A stretch of 64,000 nucleotides of DNA from Endocalyx cinctus (taxonomy: Eukaryota > Ascomycota > Sordariomycetes > Amphisphaeriales > Apiosporaceae): positions 2,418,001 through 2,482,000 of the forward strand of contig BCKC01000005.1 of NCBI GenBank assembly GCA_001600455.1. The letters run 5' to 3'. This document shows positions 60,690 to 64,000 of this stretch, one piece after another. Positions within the stretch are counted from its first letter, which is position 1, and every line of letters starts with the position of its first letter. The notes under the pieces were generated by a model. It worked only from the letters and a program-made list of their open reading frames with translations, ran no database searches and was not told where the DNA came from. A program made the position numbers and the translations under genes.

Positions 60690-61498
60690 AACACGAAGCA
60701 TATGACAGATACCGGTAGACTTGGAATAGTACGAGTCGATATAGATGAAGGAGTGTTGACATGGTACGAATTACATACTATCCAACCTTCAAAAGTCACG
60801 AGGAAGTACTTGCAAAATCTTACCACGGCGTACCAAAATTTCTAAATTTCAAGACCATCGCTTGATTGGGCGGATCTCAGTAGCTATATGCATATATATA
60901 CAAGAATAGGCAAGCAGCATCTCTACCTCTATAAAGAAGACGGGTGCTAAGCAGATCTGATTCTCTGCTAAGAAAATGTCAAGGGTGAAACGAATCGCCA
61001 CTACCACGAACAAGGGAAACCTTGGGTATAGGCGTCAGAGGGCCCTTGTATTAAGGAAAAGTTATTCTTGGAATCGCGAGTAATGTCATAGCAGATCGAG
61101 GGCTGCTACGCATCAATTGTCAGATTAACAAGCGTTCCGTATTAATGAAAGAAAATGTCGGTTATGATCTTACCCTAGATGTGTAGGTTTCTTGTAAAAA
61201 TAGAAGAGACTTGTATCAAGAATCAGACTTAACTTCTCTCGCGTTATTCATTTGTCTTTCTCAAGTAAAGAATGACGTGAGATCTTCTCGTGGATAGGGA
61301 GTTAATACATATTTCATATAGCCTATGGCTATAAACCTACTAAAACTGAAGACTATTTCCTCGGATGAACAAATAGAGGAGATAGCATGCTTACAAGTAT
61401 GAGGACCACACACTACGAACAAGAAAGCCCAGGGAAAACAGCCAACTCACTCGACGTTGTGCTACTTAGAAGAGTATTTTTTTTTTTTTTTTTGCCAA
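60690..61498. other. Convergent 3' spacer
   Basis: AT-rich region between the NUDC and Bud27-like stops, ending with a 17-base T tract at about 61478-61494. No gene seen. Confidence 0.6.
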
Positions 61499-63238
61499 TC
61501 ACGACTTCGAAAGCCTGGCTGCTTTGAACTTGCTCATCCGCTTCGGCCCGCCTTCCTCCTCGTCTAAAGGTTGGATGACGTCCTCGTTCTCCTTCAGGAA
61601 ACCGCCCTGCTTGTGGATGAACTTGTTGCGCATCTTGAAGTACTCGCTCGCGACTTGCTGGTGGAGGATATCCGCGTCGAACTCGTCCGGCTCTCTCGCC
61701 TCTCCCGAAGGCTCGCGCTCCAAGACCGAGGTCGCCAGCGTCCGGCCTTCGGGCCCGGACGGCGCGAACTGGGCATGATCTGAAGGGGCGATGGATGGGA
61801 GCTGGATTGGGGCAGCCACTTCGTTGGCCCGATCCTTCTTGAATCGGGATGGCCGCTTATTAGTGGTAGCAGATGGCGTTGATGAAGATGGTTTGGCAGG
61901 CCTCGGCTTTCTTTCGATAACATCCGAAAGGGGGTCCACTTCAGTCGATTTCTTGTTTAGCTGGTTTTGCTCTGGGGCGATATCGAGACTAGGGGCAAAG
62001 CGAACACTCTTTTTAACGTCAGCGATGGCGGATGTAGCTTCATCTGAAACGTTGCTGGTAGTAGATTTAGAGTCGACACTGGTTGAAGATACGGTCGGCT
62101 TTTCACTTTTTACTGTGATACGCCCAATTCCGTCACCAGTATCGCTATCATCGTCGTCCTGAGCTCCCTTGTCTTCTCCAAGAACTTGCGCACTTAATCT
62201 CTGTTGAAGTTCCAACATTTGGCTTTTCCATTCATCGCTCATAACGCCTGAGGTAGATCTGCCCCATTGATCTTCGTCGTCTTCATCATCTTCTTCATCG
62301 TCGTAATCGTATTCGTCGCTGTCCGAATCATTGCCTTCTTCCAGCTGTAGCTCGGCAACGATAGGGGCCATCTCATATAGCATCGTATCTCTGTTATAGC
62401 GAATCATCTGTTCTCGCAGCTCGGCATCTTCTGGTGAATCATCCGCCGGCATAACCGGGTCCGATATTATATCTTCTTGCTCCTTAGCCTCGCGCATTAT
62501 CTGCTCCACTTTCGTCGCGGCGCTGGACGGCTGGTTCGCGGTTCCTTCGCCCGATTTCGTGTCTTCGGCAAAACTCACGCTCTTCTTCTTCGCGACAACC
62601 TTGTCTTTTGGCGTCGTAGAGGTTTCGGCAACCTTCTGATCGTTTGAATGCGTCGATTCTTCATTATCGGGAGGTGCTGTAGCAGGTGACTCTTGTCCGG
62701 GTTTGAGATCAGTAATGCCGGCTTTTTCGAGGGCTTCGAGGAGTTGCGGCTGGTTGTCTCCCGGCCTTCGCAAATTATACGAGACGACATTGTCATCATC
62801 ATCCAGCTCTTCTATAATTTCGGTGATGGGTAAACCCTCTTCGTCGGTTGCATCTGGATGGCTGATTACCGTGGCGGCAGCAAATTTGTTCTGGGCGGTC
62901 TCTAGTTGTTTTGTCAAAGTTTCGATGTTTCTCGAAACGTAATCTAGGCGGTTGGTAAGAACACTTATGATCTGATCGGGCTTCTTGGAGTCGTTTTGAC
63001 CAAATATCTCGACCAGTTCTTTTTCCGTAATCAAATCACCGTCGAAATCTTGTCGCGTCTGGGAGAGATGGTTCCGGGTAATTGGTGGTGGCAGTGCCTT
63101 CACGTCAACCCGCAATTTTTCGTATTCTTCCTTCCATTGTTGCCACTCCTCTAGGGCTATGGTTAATTTTTCTATATGCTCATCCAACTGTTGTCTGTGT
63201 TTTTCAAGGTCTAAAAAGCTATCCTTGATTGAAGCCAT
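61499..63238 (-). CDS. BUD27: Bud27/URI-like unconventional prefoldin (DUF3835)
   Basis: Protein of 579 residues, single exon, related to yeast Bud27 and human URI, which help assemble RNA polymerases in the cytosol. Residues about 1-125 form the prefoldin alpha-type coiled coil (LEKHRQQLDEHIEKL and VLTNRLDYVSRNIETLTKQLE). The middle is long, acidic and disordered, with a DEYDYDDEEDDEDDED stretch near residue 308. The last 60 residues (EYFKMRNKFIHKQGGFL, then MSKFKAARL) match the DUF3835 C-terminal block. Two copies of a K-S-V-x-F-A motif occur at 219-224 and 410-415 and look like PP1-docking RVxF sites, as known for URI. The start is the first Met, in line with other family members. Confidence 0.88.
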   Translation of the reverse strand: MASIKDSFLDLEKHRQQLDEHIEKLTIALEEWQQWKEEYEKLRVDVKALPPPITRNHLSQTRQDFDGDLITEKELVEIFGQNDSKKPDQIISVLTNRLDYVSRNIETLTKQLETAQNKFAAATVISHPDATDEEGLPITEIIEELDDDDNVVSYNLRRPGDNQPQLLEALEKAGITDLKPGQESPATAPPDNEESTHSNDQKVAETSTTPKDKVVAKKKSVSFAEDTKSGEGTANQPSSAATKVEQIMREAKEQEDIISDPVMPADDSPEDAELREQMIRYNRDTMLYEMAPIVAELQLEEGNDSDSDEYDYDDEEDDEDDEDQWGRSTSGVMSDEWKSQMLELQQRLSAQVLGEDKGAQDDDDSDTGDGIGRITVKSEKPTVSSTSVDSKSTTSNVSDEATSAIADVKKSVRFAPSLDIAPEQNQLNKKSTEVDPLSDVIERKPRPAKPSSSTPSATTNKRPSRFKKDRANEVAAPIQLPSIAPSDHAQFAPSGPEGRTLATSVLEREPSGEAREPDEFDADILHQQVASEYFKMRNKFIHKQGGFLKENEDVIQPLDEEEGGPKRMSKFKAARLSKS

Positions 63239-64000
63239 GTTGTAGCAGGCGTGAGTAATGAGTGATGAATTGATGAAGAGGTAGGAGGGGCAAGTAAATT
63301 TTTTATTTTATTTTATTTTATTTATTTACTTATTTGTAGCTCCCCTGTCGTAGCCTTAACCAAATGAGGTAATTGTATTAGATAATCAGTTTATTCTCCC
63401 TTACCTAAGACCTTACAGGTAATAAAGGGGTGCAATGAGAAGGTTCCATATCATTTCAACCCTTCAGCTCCTCAGCTCTTTGGAAATAAAAGATCTTTCT
63501 CAAGTTCCTTCACAGATATACCCGTATATATACTCCGTATGTATGTATGTATTATAAATTGGCCGCGTCCAACCGTACTCGGGTATATACATGTTACTCA
63601 TACGAAAATTATTATACCAGAGACTCATCTTTATATATAAACGCATAGGCACTTACTAGTACAACTTGTAGAATCCAAGTATTGAATACCTACGTACACA
63701 TGCATGCATGCTGTCCACGGGTACTACCAAGTATTTACCTCCAGGGCTATGCACATAGATACCTACCTAAGTAGGTAGTAGAGCTGGTAGGTTATCCACC
63801 TATTAAGTACATCATAAGTACTTGCTTAAGAAAGCACTCTCTATATGAAATGGATGACAAAAAAAAAAAAAAAAAAAAACTCGCAAATAATTGATTCGAG
63901 ATGCTGCAAGTAAGTGACTAAGACTATCGCACAGATGACACTCGATTATCATTTAAAGACACAGTCACTTTATATACTCGGAACCCCCGGACTGATCTAC
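63239..64000. other. Terminal AT-rich region
   Basis: Upstream of the Bud27-like gene. Contains TTTTA repeats at about 63300-63330, a GTAT repeat near 63536-63552, ACCTA/TAGGTA-rich DNA at 63750-63840 and a 20-base A tract near 63858-63878. No gene up to the window end. Confidence 0.6.

Overview
The window is nuclear DNA of a filamentous ascomycete (Pezizomycotina). The evidence is the gene style: short GT-AG introns of about 50-165 nt, monocistronic genes on both strands, AT-rich intergenic DNA with long A/T homopolymers, and a fungal gene set (GH18-CBM18 chitinase, proteinase K-type subtilase, Pyr4-like membrane terpene cyclase, TFIIH Tfb3, NudC, YAP180). I cannot name the genus. I find no convincing tRNA, rRNA, CRISPR array or intact transposon. 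Twenty-two protein genes are supported.

The left part, about 1-36 kb, is accessory. It holds a citrate-synthase-like enzyme without a visible transit peptide, a drug-type MFS exporter, an IlvD/Edd dehydratase of the sugar-acid subtype, a PaxU-type alpha/beta hydrolase, a divergent protein kinase, an intronless S66 (LD-carboxypeptidase/MccF-type) peptidase, a secreted AIM6-like phosphodiesterase with an extra N-terminal domain, a sugar-porter MFS protein, a PhyH-family Fe(II)/2-oxoglutarate dioxygenase, a Pyr4/PaxB-like terpene cyclase, a secreted subtilisin and a secreted chitinase. Gaps here reach 2-3.6 kb. Several genes look like specialised-metabolism enzymes, but no PKS, NRPS or prenyltransferase lies in the window, so a full biosynthetic cluster is not shown.

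The right part, about 36-64 kb, is mostly housekeeping: nicotinate phosphoribosyltransferase (NAD salvage), Sec61 beta (ER translocon), an SDR oxidoreductase, a small conserved protein, a very large GT1 (sterol-glucosyltransferase-like) protein ending in about eight ubiquitin-interacting motifs, mitochondrial aspartyl-tRNA synthetase, the clathrin adaptor AP180, TFIIH subunit Tfb3/MAT1, NudC, and a Bud27/URI-like prefoldin. These genes act separately in NAD metabolism, secretion, mitochondrial translation, endocytosis, transcription and nuclear migration.

Items most worth a second look: the GT1-UIM fusion, the PhyH plus Pyr4-like pair, the phosphodiesterase fusion, a pair of matching palindromes upstream of the SDR gene with centres 50 bp apart, a first exon in SEC61B that is only the ATG, and a 60-nt stop-free in-frame intron in the sugar transporter. 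Exon borders were placed by hand from splice consensus, reading phase and family conservation. They are predictions.
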